Made by a program: the position numbers and the translations under genes
Part shown: piece after piece, positions 1 to 6,510 of the stretch
How positions within the stretch are numbered: the stretch's first letter is position 1
Layout: the number at the start of each line of letters is the position of its first letter
DNA from: Gammaproteobacteria bacterium
GTDB taxonomy: Bacteria > Pseudomonadota > Gammaproteobacteria > Steroidobacterales > Steroidobacteraceae
Length of the DNA: 7,780 nt
Direction: 5' to 3'
NCBI GenBank assembly: GCA_003156695.1
Contig: PMHN01000148.1
Location: 1-7,780 of the forward strand
Notes under the pieces: generated by a model
Databases searched by the model: none
What the model was told of the DNA's origin: nothing
Seen by the model: only the letters and a program-made list of their open reading frames with translations

Positions 1-515
1 GGATAATCCTCGGGGCGCACCTGGCTGACCTTTGCCCACTCGATTTCGGCCGCGGCGTCTCGCAGCTCGGACAGGCCTGCGGGCAGCCGCAGCCGGCGGG
101 CCACCTCGGACACCAGGCTGATCTTCGAATCGAGCACGCGCGGGGCCGGCCCGCCCACGGTCGACGGCCAGAAATGGGTGAGCTGGCGCAGCGCCGCCGC
201 GTGGAAGGTCAGCGCCTGGACGCGCTCCATCCCGGCGGCGGGCACGGCCGTGGCGCCGAGCTGCCGCAGCCGGCCGCGCAGTTCCCCGGCGGCACGGGTA
301 GTGAATGTCACCGCCAGCACGTGGCCCGGGTCGACCACACCGGTCGCGACCGCGTAGGCAATGCGGTGCACGACCGCGCGGGTCTTGCCGGTGCCCGCGC
401 CGGCAACGATCAAGAGCGGTCCCGACTGGTAGCCCTTCTCGGGGAGCGCCTCGCCATAAGTAACCGCCTTACGTTGCGCGGTGTTGAGCTTCTCGAGGTG
501 CGAGGTGGTGGGCAC
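1..515 (-). CDS. UvrD/UvrD2-like SF1A ATP-dependent DNA helicase, N-terminal part (runs off the left edge)
   Basis: A superfamily 1A 3'-5' DNA helicase that would use ATP to unwind DNA in repair or replication. 171 codons are visible. A Q-motif-like LNTAQRKAV lies at residues 10-18, Walker A AGAGTGKT at 38-45, motif Ia VTFTTRAAGELRGRL at 69-83 and motif Ib-like ALTFHAAALRQL at 101-112. The last is followed by THFWPSTVGG and, near the edge, AAEIEWAKVSQ and RPEDYP. The FHAAALRQL..FWP and EIEWAKVS blocks resemble, from memory, actinobacterial UvrD2 more than E. coli UvrD, Rep or PcrA. The start is GTG at 515: an in-frame stop lies at 527-525 and the next in-frame Met is residue 96, after Walker A. 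No good Shine-Dalgarno is visible. It is divergent from the Nudix gene. Motifs II-VI and any C-terminal HRDC domain lie outside the window, so the subfamily is tentative while the helicase call is firm. Confidence 0.9.
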   Translation of the reverse strand, partial: MPTTSHLEKLNTAQRKAVTYGEALPEKGYQSGPLLIVAGAGTGKTRAVVHRIAYAVATGVVDPGHVLAVTFTTRAAGELRGRLRQLGATAVPAAGMERVQALTFHAAALRQLTHFWPSTVGGPAPRVLDSKISLVSEVARRLRLPAGLSELRDAAAEIEWAKVSQVRPEDY

Positions 516-523
516 GGACCGGA

Positions 524-552
524 ACTATACCTGCGGGCGGGTGGCGTGCGCA
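524..552 (-). promoter_or_regulatory. Possible promoter for the helicase gene, with a near-leaderless start
   Basis: On the minus strand TATAGT (529-524) matches five of six bases of the sigma-70 -10 consensus. A weak TGCGCA lies 17 bases further upstream at the -35 position, with three of six matching. Initiation about seven bases downstream of the -10 would fall next to the GTG start at 515, leaving almost no leader, which fits the absence of a Shine-Dalgarno. This is inference from one good hexamer in a 53-base divergent gap. Confidence 0.2.
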
Positions 553-568
553 GCGGTTACGATGAGCC

Positions 569-1117
569 ATGAATCCCGACAAGCAAACTCTGCAGTACAG
601 CGGCCGCGTCATCCGCGTGACCACCGACGAGGTGCTGCTCCCCAATGGCCATCGTGCGCTGCTGGAAGTGGTGCACCACCCCGGCGGCGCCGCCATGGTT
701 GCCCTGGACGCGCAGCGCCGCGTGTGCCTGCTGCGGCAGTACCGGTACGTCGCCGACGGCTGGCTATGGGAACTGCCGGGCGGCAAGCTCGAGCCGGGCG
801 AGCCGCCGCTGGATACCGCGCGGCGCGAACTGGCGGAGGAAGCCGGCGTCAGCGCCAGTCACTGGGAAAGCCTCGGGTGCGTCTTCAGTTCGCCGGGGGT
901 ATTCGCCGAGCGGCTGCACCTGTTCCTGGCGCGGGGGCTTATGCCCGTGAGCACCGCCCATGAGGGTTCCGAGGTCATTGAGATTCACTGGGTGCCCCTG
1001 GATGAGGCCTGCGAATGGGCTCTCAACGGCGCCATTGCCGATTGTAAAACCGTCATTGGCCTGCTGCGCGCCCGCCGCCTTAAGCCCCCCGGCACGGCGG
1101 TGGGGAATAATCCGTGA
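569..1117 (+). CDS. Nudix hydrolase, ADP-ribose pyrophosphatase type
   Basis: A 182-residue Nudix enzyme, predicted to cleave a nucleoside diphosphate linked to another group, most likely ADP-ribose to AMP and ribose 5-phosphate, with a divalent metal in the cytoplasm. The Nudix box GX5EX7REUXEEXGU is complete at residues 72-94, with G72, E78, R86, E87, E90, E91 and G93. Before it comes RQYRY....WLWELPGG (56-72), typical of the ADPRase branch. After it comes SSPGVFAERLHLFLARGL (107-124), which matches the ADPRase pattern of a proline and acidic residue downstream of the box, then an EIHWVPLDEA segment (138-147). Length is usual for the family. The ATG at 569 has only weak upstream purines. 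It is divergent from the helicase across 53 bases and is followed 77 bases later by a small plus-strand gene. Substrate is inferred from family pattern only; GDP-mannose or other NDP-sugar activity is possible. Confidence 0.9.
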   Translation: MNPDKQTLQYSGRVIRVTTDEVLLPNGHRALLEVVHHPGGAAMVALDAQRRVCLLRQYRYVADGWLWELPGGKLEPGEPPLDTARRELAEEAGVSASHWESLGCVFSSPGVFAERLHLFLARGLMPVSTAHEGSEVIEIHWVPLDEACEWALNGAIADCKTVIGLLRARRLKPPGTAVGNNP

Positions 1118-1194
1118 CAGGGGTCGCAGTCCCTTAGGGTGCGTGGCGGTTACGCTACCAACCGTGGCGCTCTTGCGCCTGTGGGTGCGATCCC

Positions 1195-1542
1195 GTGAAC
1201 GATCCGGGCCGAAAAAAAGCCTCGCCGCACGCAGCGGATCCCGTGCCGGAGGCCGAACGTCGCCGCATAGGCCAGGTGGTGCACGACGAACGCGGGAACG
1301 CTTCGGTTAGCTGGCGCGATGCGCCTGCCGACTGGGAGCGGCCTGTGCTCGAGGTGCTCGACAACCCCAAGCTCACCGTGAAGTCCGAGGAGTCCCACGA
1401 CCCTTACGCGCGCCGTGCGGCCCGCGGCGGCGGCGGCGGCGGCACCACGCGTACCGATCTGCGCAAGCTCTCCGAGTGGATCAAGATGATGCGCGAGCTC
1501 GAGGAGCGCAAGCGCAACGCGGACCCCCCGGACGAGGACTGA
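1195..1542 (+). CDS. Small conserved-looking protein of unknown function with a six-glycine linker
   Basis: 115 residues, not assigned to a named family. The N-terminal part (about 24-60) holds RRIGQVVHDERGNASVSWRD and a WERPVLEVLD segment, which could be a small beta-rich domain. Six glycines (78-83) then separate it from a charged C-terminal helix, TDLRKLSEWIKMMRELEERK (88-107), and an acidic tail, PPDED. No signal peptide or membrane segment is seen. The two-part design with a flexible linker suggests a cytoplasmic adaptor or binding protein, but that is inference. The GTG start at 1195 has no clear ribosome binding site; a second in-frame GTG at 1243 is an alternative. A five-pair GC hairpin (1166-1179) lies just upstream. 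The gene ends 12 bases before the convergent gene at 1555. The WRDAP.DWERPVLE and LRKLSEWIKMMRELEERK blocks look like conserved protein rather than chance reading frame, so I regard it as real. Confidence 0.75.
   Translation: MNDPGRKKASPHAADPVPEAERRRIGQVVHDERGNASVSWRDAPADWERPVLEVLDNPKLTVKSEESHDPYARRAARGGGGGGTTRTDLRKLSEWIKMMRELEERKRNADPPDED
1426..1443 (+). repeat. (GGC)6 microsatellite encoding Gly78-Gly83
   Basis: Six uninterrupted GGC triplets inside the small protein gene, each in frame as a glycine codon. Because the unit is three bases, slippage would change the linker length without shifting the frame. Confidence 0.85.
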
Positions 1543-1554
1543 CGCGCGCTTACC

Positions 1555-2229
1555 TCAGGCACTGCGCTCGATGTGCGCGCGCTTACGCGTGTTCGTCAGG
1601 CGATAGAAGCGCCGCAATTCCGTGAGCACTTCAGCTTCGTGGCCAGCGCCTGCGGGAAGGCCGCGGCCGCATTCCAGCCGCGACTCCAGCCGTCCGCAAA
1701 ACCGCTCCGCGTAAAAGCTCGCCTCCCGGTACATGGCCGAAGCGCGCGCAGTCAGGCGCGGATCGGTGCGCGTGCGGGCAAACAACGCGTGACGCAGCTC
1801 CGCGGGGAAGTGGCCGGGGAGCTGGCGCCGCAAGAGCCAGTAACTCACGACGTACTTGTCGACCTCGGCCTGCATTTCCAGCTCGAGGAGCGACACCGGC
1901 TTGTCGTGGCCGGCGTTCCAGGTCAGATAGAGAAAATGGCTCACGCCCTCGAGCGCGGTCCAGCAGTCCGCGAGGTTGCCGGCGTGCAGCTGCACGATGG
2001 GGTCCTGGCGCGCCAGCCGCTCGAGCAGTGCCGGATCCAGGTACAGCGACAGCGCCAGCTCATCGCCTCCCTCGGACGGCTGCGCCACGATGAGTTCTTC
2101 CTCGAGATTGCCGCCGCGCGCCTGGCGCGGCAGGCAGGCGCGGTCGGTGACCAGAAAATCGTAGACGTTGTGAGCGATGCTCACGTCGTAAATACCGCCA
2201 AGAATTTCCTGCAGCCGCGACAGCAGCAT
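1555..2229 (-). CDS. Unrecognised 224-residue cytoplasmic protein, second gene of a two-gene operon
   Basis: I do not recognise this as a named family. The 224-residue product has no signal peptide or membrane segment. The N-terminus reads MLLSRLQEILGGIYDV; a mixed region with DELALSLYLDPALLERLARQ (56-75) follows. The most conserved-looking part is residues 81-127, with LHAGNLADCWTALEGVSHFL, then an LELEMQAEVDKYV helix. The C-terminal half is Arg-rich and probably helical, ending in RRFYRLTNTRKRAHIERSA. The ATG at 2229 lies five bases after the stop of the upstream gene and has no purine-rich Shine-Dalgarno, so translation is probably coupled to that gene. The low-complexity-free sequence and amphipathic helices indicate a genuine protein. 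The pair may form a complex, which is inference from spacing only. Confidence 0.8.
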   Translation of the reverse strand: MLLSRLQEILGGIYDVSIAHNVYDFLVTDRACLPRQARGGNLEEELIVAQPSEGGDELALSLYLDPALLERLARQDPIVQLHAGNLADCWTALEGVSHFLYLTWNAGHDKPVSLLELEMQAEVDKYVVSYWLLRRQLPGHFPAELRHALFARTRTDPRLTARASAMYREASFYAERFCGRLESRLECGRGLPAGAGHEAEVLTELRRFYRLTNTRKRAHIERSA

Positions 2230-2234
2230 GGGTT

Positions 2235-2846
2235 TCAGTGGACGCAGGCGGTCCCGCCGGCGCGGGTGGGATGCACGCCCAGGCGCTCAAGCAGCGCGTG
2301 GCAGCGTGCGCTGCCGGTCTTCAGCCAGATCTCGTACAGCCGCAGGATGTCCCGGGCGGAGTGCGCATAGGAGGTTTCACTCACCTCGTTGAGCGCGTCC
2401 ACCATGGGCTGGAACTTCTGTGACAGCTCGGCGAACACCGCGGCCAGCACCCGTTCCCTGCCCTGAGTCGCCGCCTGCGCGAGCGTGCCGTAGGCGTGGC
2501 CTCCCATTGCAATGTGGTAGTCGATGTCGATGAGCTTGGCCGCGAAGCTGCCGGCAAAGAACCCGGCAATGAACAGCGACACATCGCCCAGGCGCTGCAG
2601 GGCCCGGTTGCGCTCGGCGGCGCGCGGCGCTTCGAGGGCTTCGCCGAGCATCACCACGAGCGGCTTCAGGCGCGTGCCCTCGGGCGTGTCCTCGTAGAGC
2701 GCTTCGGAGCGCGCGAACAGCGTCAGGAGATTGACCACGTAGTGCTCGGTCTGGTCCTCGACCGCGACGTGCTGTTTCACGAGCGCACCGTGCAGGGTGT
2801 CCTTGAAGAACTCCCGCAGGTTGGCGACTGGCACTACACGGCTCAT
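2235..2846 (-). CDS. Unrecognised helical protein of about 203 residues, first gene of a two-gene operon
   Basis: No named family is recognised. Taking the ATG at 2846, the protein has 203 residues and looks mostly alpha-helical. An N-terminal helical segment (REFFKDTLHGALVKQ) is followed by QTEHYVVNLLTLFARSEALY (32-51). The most distinctive part is residues 84-122, with LQRLGDVSLFIAGFF, then KLIDIDYHIAMGGHAYGTLA. The IAGFFAG stretch is too short and too interrupted to be a convincing membrane span. The frame is open further upstream to an ATG at 2888 and another at 2855. I prefer 2846 because AAGGA at 2862-2858 is 11 bases away; it is only two bases from 2855, and the extra N-terminal residues from 2888 look non-conserved. 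The gene is followed after five bases by the 224-residue gene, so the two are read together. Confidence 0.8.
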   Translation of the reverse strand: MSRVVPVANLREFFKDTLHGALVKQHVAVEDQTEHYVVNLLTLFARSEALYEDTPEGTRLKPLVVMLGEALEAPRAAERNRALQRLGDVSLFIAGFFAGSFAAKLIDIDYHIAMGGHAYGTLAQAATQGRERVLAAVFAELSQKFQPMVDALNEVSETSYAHSARDILRLYEIWLKTGSARCHALLERLGVHPTRAGGTACVH

Positions 2847-2857
2847 CTCGCTCATCG

Positions 2858-2862
2858 TCCTT
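2858..2862 (-). promoter_or_regulatory. Shine-Dalgarno AAGGA that helps choose the start of the upstream operon gene
   Basis: AAGGA on the minus strand lies 11 bases before the ATG at 2846 and two bases before the ATG at 2855. The first spacing is long but workable and the second is too short, which favours the 203-residue form. Confidence 0.4.
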
Positions 2863-2915
2863 AGGTTCCCCCAGGCAACCGCCGCCATTCCGTGACGGAC
2901 TGCGCCAAGTTAACC

Positions 2916-2953
2916 AAAAAGCAACGCGCGGTGCTGGCAGCCTGCTGCCGGCA
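2916..2953 (-). terminator. Hairpin with distant T-run downstream of the HAD gene, possible weak terminator
   Basis: Bases 2932-2953 can form a nine-pair stem with one G-T pair (arms 2932-2940 and 2945-2953) around a four-base loop. On the minus strand it lies 17 bases after the HAD stop and is followed, about 12 bases later, by five T residues (2920-2916). The gap between stem and T-run is too long for a classic intrinsic terminator. It may instead be a transcript-end stabilising hairpin. Confidence 0.3.
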
Positions 2954-2970
2954 GTGCTAACAGCGAAGAC

Positions 2971-3660
2971 CTACAGCCCGAAGTGGGTGGCCAACTGTGC
3001 GCAATCGCTCACATTGAGGTCCGCGGGCGCCAGCTCCTGCGGCCAGGGGAGCGCGCGCCGGTTCATCCACACCGTGCCGAAGCCAGCCGCGCGCGCCGCG
3101 ACGACATCCAGCAGCGGCTCATCGCCAACATACAGAATCTCGTGCGCGCGGCAATCAAGTTCACTTGCCAGCTGCTCGAAGCAGCGCCGCTCGGGCTTGG
3201 CGGCGCCCACCTCGCGCGCGTTCAGCGACACGGCGAACAGCTGCTCGAGGCCGATGCGCCTGAGATCCGCGTTGCCGTTGCTCAGGGAGCCGAGCTTGAA
3301 GCGCCGCCGCAGCCGCGCCAGCGCCGGCACGACGTCCGCGAACACCTCGACCTCGTTGCGCGCCGCCAGGAACACCGCGAACGCCTCGTGTGCCAGTGAC
3401 TCGTCGTAGCCGTGTGCGCGCGCATGTGCGCTGAGCGCGGTGAGGCGCAGGTAAGTGACATCGTGTGCGTTGTGCGGTTCACGCTGCGCGAGTTCCTCGC
3501 GGGCGCGGCGCATGGCTTGCGGCGTCAGCCGCTGCACGATCCGCGGGCCATGTTCGGCGAGCCACGCGTGCAGCGCCGCTTCGGCGCGGGCCAGCACCGG
3601 CTCGACATCCCAGAGTGTATTATCCAGATCGAAAGCAATGGCGCGTACGTCGTCCAGCAC
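2971..3660 (-). CDS. HAD-superfamily phosphatase, YigB-like
   Basis: A 229-residue haloacid dehalogenase-type hydrolase, predicted to remove phosphate from a small metabolite in the cytoplasm. All four HAD motifs are visible. Motif I is FDLDNTLWD with nucleophile D11 and acid-base D13; motif II is SLSNGN with S127; motif III lysine is K155 in AAKPE; motif IV is VGDEPLLD with D180 and D185. A helical cap lies between motif I and motif II (about 20-110), giving a C1-type cap. The HDVTYLRLTAL stretch in the cap and the SNGN motif resemble E. coli YigB, a phosphatase of the riboflavin pathway acting on 5-amino-6-(5-phosphoribitylamino)uracil. HAD substrate calls by similarity are unreliable, so no symbol is given. 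The start is GTG at 3660 with no clear Shine-Dalgarno; no better in-frame start is seen nearby. It is divergent from the glutathione transferase-like gene across 21 bases. Confidence 0.88.
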   Translation of the reverse strand: MLDDVRAIAFDLDNTLWDVEPVLARAEAALHAWLAEHGPRIVQRLTPQAMRRAREELAQREPHNAHDVTYLRLTALSAHARAHGYDESLAHEAFAVFLAARNEVEVFADVVPALARLRRRFKLGSLSNGNADLRRIGLEQLFAVSLNAREVGAAKPERRCFEQLASELDCRAHEILYVGDEPLLDVVAARAAGFGTVWMNRRALPWPQELAPADLNVSDCAQLATHFGL

Positions 3661-3662
3661 CT

Positions 3663-3670
3663 GGAGAAGG
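3663..3670 (+). promoter_or_regulatory. Shine-Dalgarno GGAGAAGG before the GST-like gene
   Basis: A purine-rich GGAGAAGG ends 11 bases before the ATG at 3682. It supports this start over the longer open frame that continues upstream through the antisense of the HAD gene. It occupies most of the 21-base gap between the two divergent starts. Confidence 0.5.
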
Positions 3671-3681
3671 TTAGCATTTCC

Positions 3682-4332
3682 ATGGCGTCGCTCACTCTGG
3701 TCATCGGCAACAAGAATTACTCCTCCTGGTCACTGCGGGCGTGGTTGTTGCTGAAGCATCTGGACCTGGCGTTCGAGGAGATCGTGGTCCCGCTCGACAC
3801 TCCCAATAGCCGCGACGAGCTCGAGCGCTATGGCCCCAGCGGCCGGGTGCCGGTGCTGCTGGCAGGGACGCTGCGCGTGTGGGATTCACTCGCCATCTGT
3901 GAATACGCCGCCGAGATCGCAGGCTCGGGCTGGCCGCAGGCGCGCGAGGCGCGCGCGCTGGCGCGCTCGGTGTGCGCCGAAATGCATTCCGGATTTCACC
4001 ACCTGCGTGCCGCGTGGCCCATGAACGCCCGCGCACGCAACCGCCGTACGGCGGTGACGCCGGGGCTCGAAGCGGACATCGCGCGCATCGACGAAATCTG
4101 GAACGATTGCCGGCACCGCTACGGTGGTGGAGGTTCATGGCTGTTCGGCGACTATTCGATCGCGGACGCCATGTACGCACCGGTGGTGCTGCGCTTCAAC
4201 ACCTACGGCGCCCGCGTCTCCGAAAACGCGCGCTGGTACATGGCGAGTGTCATCGAGGATGCCGCGCTGCAGGAATGGATGCTGGCGGCGAAGCAGGAGC
4301 CCTGGACCATCGCCAACGACGAGGCCGGCTGA
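3682..4332 (+). CDS. Glutathione S-transferase family protein
   Basis: A 216-residue cytoplasmic GST-fold protein. The N-terminal thioredoxin-like domain (1-80) holds NYSSWSLRAWLLL, where S14 or S15 is in the place of the catalytic serine of zeta/theta-type GSTs. The cis-proline follows in GRVPVL (P57), and the glutathione gamma-glutamyl contact is the acidic-serine pair in WDSLAICEYAAE (D68, S69). The helical C-terminal domain (about 88-205) includes WLFGDYSIADAMYAPVVLRF, the usual N-capping and hydrophobic staple region (G-x-x-S-I-A-D). Length is normal. It probably conjugates or isomerises small electrophiles with glutathione, or reduces with it; the substrate cannot be read from sequence. 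The ATG at 3682 is chosen because the fold begins there (LTLVIGNKNYSS). The stop is 45 bases before the peptidase start, so the two may be co-transcribed. The presence of a GST supports a glutathione-making, proteobacterial host. Confidence 0.92.
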   Translation: MASLTLVIGNKNYSSWSLRAWLLLKHLDLAFEEIVVPLDTPNSRDELERYGPSGRVPVLLAGTLRVWDSLAICEYAAEIAGSGWPQAREARALARSVCAEMHSGFHHLRAAWPMNARARNRRTAVTPGLEADIARIDEIWNDCRHRYGGGGSWLFGDYSIADAMYAPVVLRFNTYGARVSENARWYMASVIEDAALQEWMLAAKQEPWTIANDEAG

Positions 4333-4377
4333 AGGCCGCGCCTCTTAAGACAACACCAGCAACCTGACGGATTCACC

Positions 4378-6453
4378 ATGCGCCTGAATGCCCGCGTCCC
4401 GGCTTTACTCCTGCTGTGCACCCTTTGTGCCCCAGTGCTCACCGCCTCGGCTGACGCCGGCGCGCCCCTCACCGCGGAGGACCTGGTGCGCATGAAGCGC
4501 GTGAGCGATCCGCAGGTCTCACCGGACGGCAGGCAGGTGGTGTATGTGCAGCGTGAAACGGACCTCAAGGCCAACAAGGGGCGCACCAGCTTGTGGCTGC
4601 TCGATCTCGCGCCCGCCAAGGGCGAGCCGCGGCGCCTGACGCAGCCCGAGGGCGGCGATTCAAGCCCGCATTGGAGCCCCGACGGCCGCACGCTGTACTT
4701 CCTTTCGACCCGCTCGGGCAGCTCGCAGGTCTGGCGTCTCACGCTCCCGGGCGGTGAGGCGCAGAAGGTCACCGACTACCCGCTCGATGTCGGCGCGTTC
4801 AAGGTGTCACCGCGCGGCGGGCAGCTCGCGCTCTCGATGGAAGTGTTTCCGGACTGCGCCACGCTCGCCTGCACGAAAGAGCGGCTCGACGCCCGTGCCA
4901 GGGACCAGGCCACCGGGCGCCTCTACGATCGCCTGTTCGTGCGTCACTGGGACACCTGGAGTAACGGCACGCGCTCGCATCTTTTTGCCGCGACGCTGTC
5001 GGGCGATGGCACCAGCGGCGCACCGCTGGATGTTTCGAAGGGCTTCGACGCCGATATTCCCAGCAAGCCGTTCGGCGGCGACGAAGACTTCGACTTCAGC
5101 CCCGATGGCAGGACGCTGGTGTTCTCGGCGCGCATCGCCGGGCGCACGGAGCCCTGGTCCACCAACTTCGATCTCTTCCAGGCGAACACCGACGGCAGCG
5201 CCGCGGCCGTGAACCTCACGGCCGCCAACCCCGCGTGGGATGCGCAGCCGGTGTTTCTGGCCAACGGCGATCTCGCCTGGCTCGCTCAGGACCGTCCGGG
5301 CTTCGAGTCGGACCGCTTTCACATCATGCTGAAGGACGCGCGCACCGGCGCGGTGCGCTCGCTCACCGGCGGCTGGGACTGCTCGGTCGGACGTCTGGGT
5401 GCAACTCCCGACGGCAAGGCTCTGCTTGCAACTGTGGATGAGCTCGGGCAGCACGCGCTTTACCGCATCGATCCGAAAACCGGCAGCCCGCGGGCGCTCG
5501 TATCCAGCGGCGAGGTGGATGATTTCAGCGCCGCAAAAGAACGCGTGATCTATGCGCACGCCGACCTCGGCGGCCCGGACGATCTGTACGCCGTCGCCCT
5601 CAAGGGCGGCGCGCCGCAACGTCTCACCGACGCCAACCACGAGCTGCTCGCCGCGCGGGATCTGAGCGCCTTCGAGCAGTTCAGCTTCAAAGGCTGGAAC
5701 GACGAGACCGTCTACGGCTACGTCATGAAGCCCTACGGCTTCGTGCCGGGTAAGCGCTATCCGCTCGCGTTCGTGGTGCATGGCGGGCCGCAGTCGAGCC
5801 TGCAGAACCTCTGGACCTGGCGCTGGAACGCCCAGGTGTTCGCCGGCGGCGGTTACGCGGTGGTGATGATCGACTTCCACGGCTCCCCGGGCTACGGGCA
5901 GGCGTTCACCGACTCCATCAGCCGCGACTGGGGTGGCAAGCCGTTGGTGGATCTGCAGAAAGGACTGGCGGCTGCGCTCGAGAAGTACCCGTGGATCGAC
6001 GGCGAGCGGGCCTGCGCGCTCGGCGCCTCCTACGGCGGCTTCATGATGAACTGGATCGAGGGCAACTGGCCGGAGCGCTTCCGCTGCATCGTCAATCACG
6101 ACGGCGTGTTCGATCAGCGCATGATGTATTACTCGACCGAAGAGCTGTGGTTCAACGAGTGGGAGTTCGGCGGCCCGTTCTACCAGAATCCGCAGGGCTA
6201 TGAGCGGTCCAACCCGGTGGATTTCGTCTCAAATTGGCGCACGCCGATGCTCGTCATTCACGGCGAGCAGGACTTTCGCATCCCTTACAGCCAGGGGATC
6301 GGCGCGTTTACCGCACTGCAGCGGCGCGGCATTCAGAGCGAGCTGCTGGTGTTCCCCGACGAGAATCACTGGGTGCTCAAGCCCGCCGACAGCGTCCTGT
6401 GGTATCACACCGTGTTGTCGTGGTTAGATAGGCATCTGAAGGACCAACCGTAG
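4378..6453 (+). CDS. Secreted S9 family prolyl oligopeptidase-type peptidase, S9C/DPP5-like
   Basis: A 691-residue serine exopeptidase expected to act in the periplasm, releasing dipeptides from the N-terminus of peptides. A Sec signal peptide is clear: basic MRLNAR, hydrophobic PALLLLCTLCAPVLT, and an A-S-A cleavage site after about residue 25. Residues about 30-430 form a beta-propeller with repeated SPDGR motifs (SDPQVSPDGRQVVYVQ, SSPHWSPDGRTLYFLS, DFDFSPDGRTLVFSA). Residues about 435-690 are the alpha/beta-hydrolase domain. It has the oxyanion-hole HGGPQ (468-472), the nucleophile elbow GASYGG with S551, the acid D632 in HGEQDFRIP and the base H664 in ENHWV. The FPDCATLACTKERLD stretch and the HWDTW segment are, from memory, typical of dipeptidyl-peptidase 5 relatives. 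The paired cysteines may form a disulfide. The catalytic triad is intact. The ATG lacks a strong Shine-Dalgarno. It probably serves peptide nutrition. Confidence 0.95.
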   Translation: MRLNARVPALLLLCTLCAPVLTASADAGAPLTAEDLVRMKRVSDPQVSPDGRQVVYVQRETDLKANKGRTSLWLLDLAPAKGEPRRLTQPEGGDSSPHWSPDGRTLYFLSTRSGSSQVWRLTLPGGEAQKVTDYPLDVGAFKVSPRGGQLALSMEVFPDCATLACTKERLDARARDQATGRLYDRLFVRHWDTWSNGTRSHLFAATLSGDGTSGAPLDVSKGFDADIPSKPFGGDEDFDFSPDGRTLVFSARIAGRTEPWSTNFDLFQANTDGSAAAVNLTAANPAWDAQPVFLANGDLAWLAQDRPGFESDRFHIMLKDARTGAVRSLTGGWDCSVGRLGATPDGKALLATVDELGQHALYRIDPKTGSPRALVSSGEVDDFSAAKERVIYAHADLGGPDDLYAVALKGGAPQRLTDANHELLAARDLSAFEQFSFKGWNDETVYGYVMKPYGFVPGKRYPLAFVVHGGPQSSLQNLWTWRWNAQVFAGGGYAVVMIDFHGSPGYGQAFTDSISRDWGGKPLVDLQKGLAAALEKYPWIDGERACALGASYGGFMMNWIEGNWPERFRCIVNHDGVFDQRMMYYSTEELWFNEWEFGGPFYQNPQGYERSNPVDFVSNWRTPMLVIHGEQDFRIPYSQGIGAFTALQRRGIQSELLVFPDENHWVLKPADSVLWYHTVLSWLDRHLKDQP

Positions 6454-6482
6454 CAGCGGGAACGCAGGAAGCGCAGCCCGGT

Positions 6483-6501
6483 GCTCCCTCGAGGAGGGGG
6501 C
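6483..6501 (+). promoter_or_regulatory. Strong hairpin that covers the methyltransferase ribosome binding site
   Basis: Bases 6483-6490 and 6494-6501 can form an eight-pair, nearly all G-C stem (one G-T pair) around a three-base loop. The right arm contains the GAGGAGGGGG purine tract (6491-6500) that would serve as Shine-Dalgarno for the GTG at 6511. It lies 29 bases after the peptidase stop and has no T-run after it, so it is not a classic terminator. It could limit methyltransferase translation or protect the peptidase transcript's 3' end. Function is inference. Confidence 0.35.
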
Positions 6502-6510
6502 GCAGAAAAC

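Noticed and set aside
1118..1194. Possible small RNA or terminator after the Nudix gene
   Set aside because: Two small hairpins can be drawn (1143-1158 and 1166-1179), but neither has a T-run and no tRNA-like fold is present. They are too short to call.
1573..2370. A 265-codon plus-strand frame opposite the two-gene operon
   Set aside because: It crosses both minus-strand genes and their junction, and its Arg/Gln/Ala-rich translation has no recognisable motif.
2847..2888. Longer start (ATG 2888) for the upstream operon gene
   Set aside because: The added 14 residues look non-conserved, and the AAGGA site lies inside that extension, which favours a downstream ATG.
3412..3681. A 90-codon in-frame extension upstream of the GST-like ATG
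   Set aside because: It is the antisense of the HAD N-terminal half, and the GST fold starts at the ATG at 3682, which has a purine-rich site before it.
4807..6099. A 430-codon open frame antisense to the peptidase gene
   Set aside because: It lies wholly opposite a gene with an intact signal peptide, propeller and catalytic triad. Its translation shows no domain pattern, and long antisense frames are common in GC-rich genes.
6481..6510. Upstream GTG start for the methyltransferase
   Set aside because: It would add ten Gly/Pro-rich residues and place the strong hairpin and purine tract within coding sequence. The GTG at 6511 directly follows that purine tract. It is not excluded.
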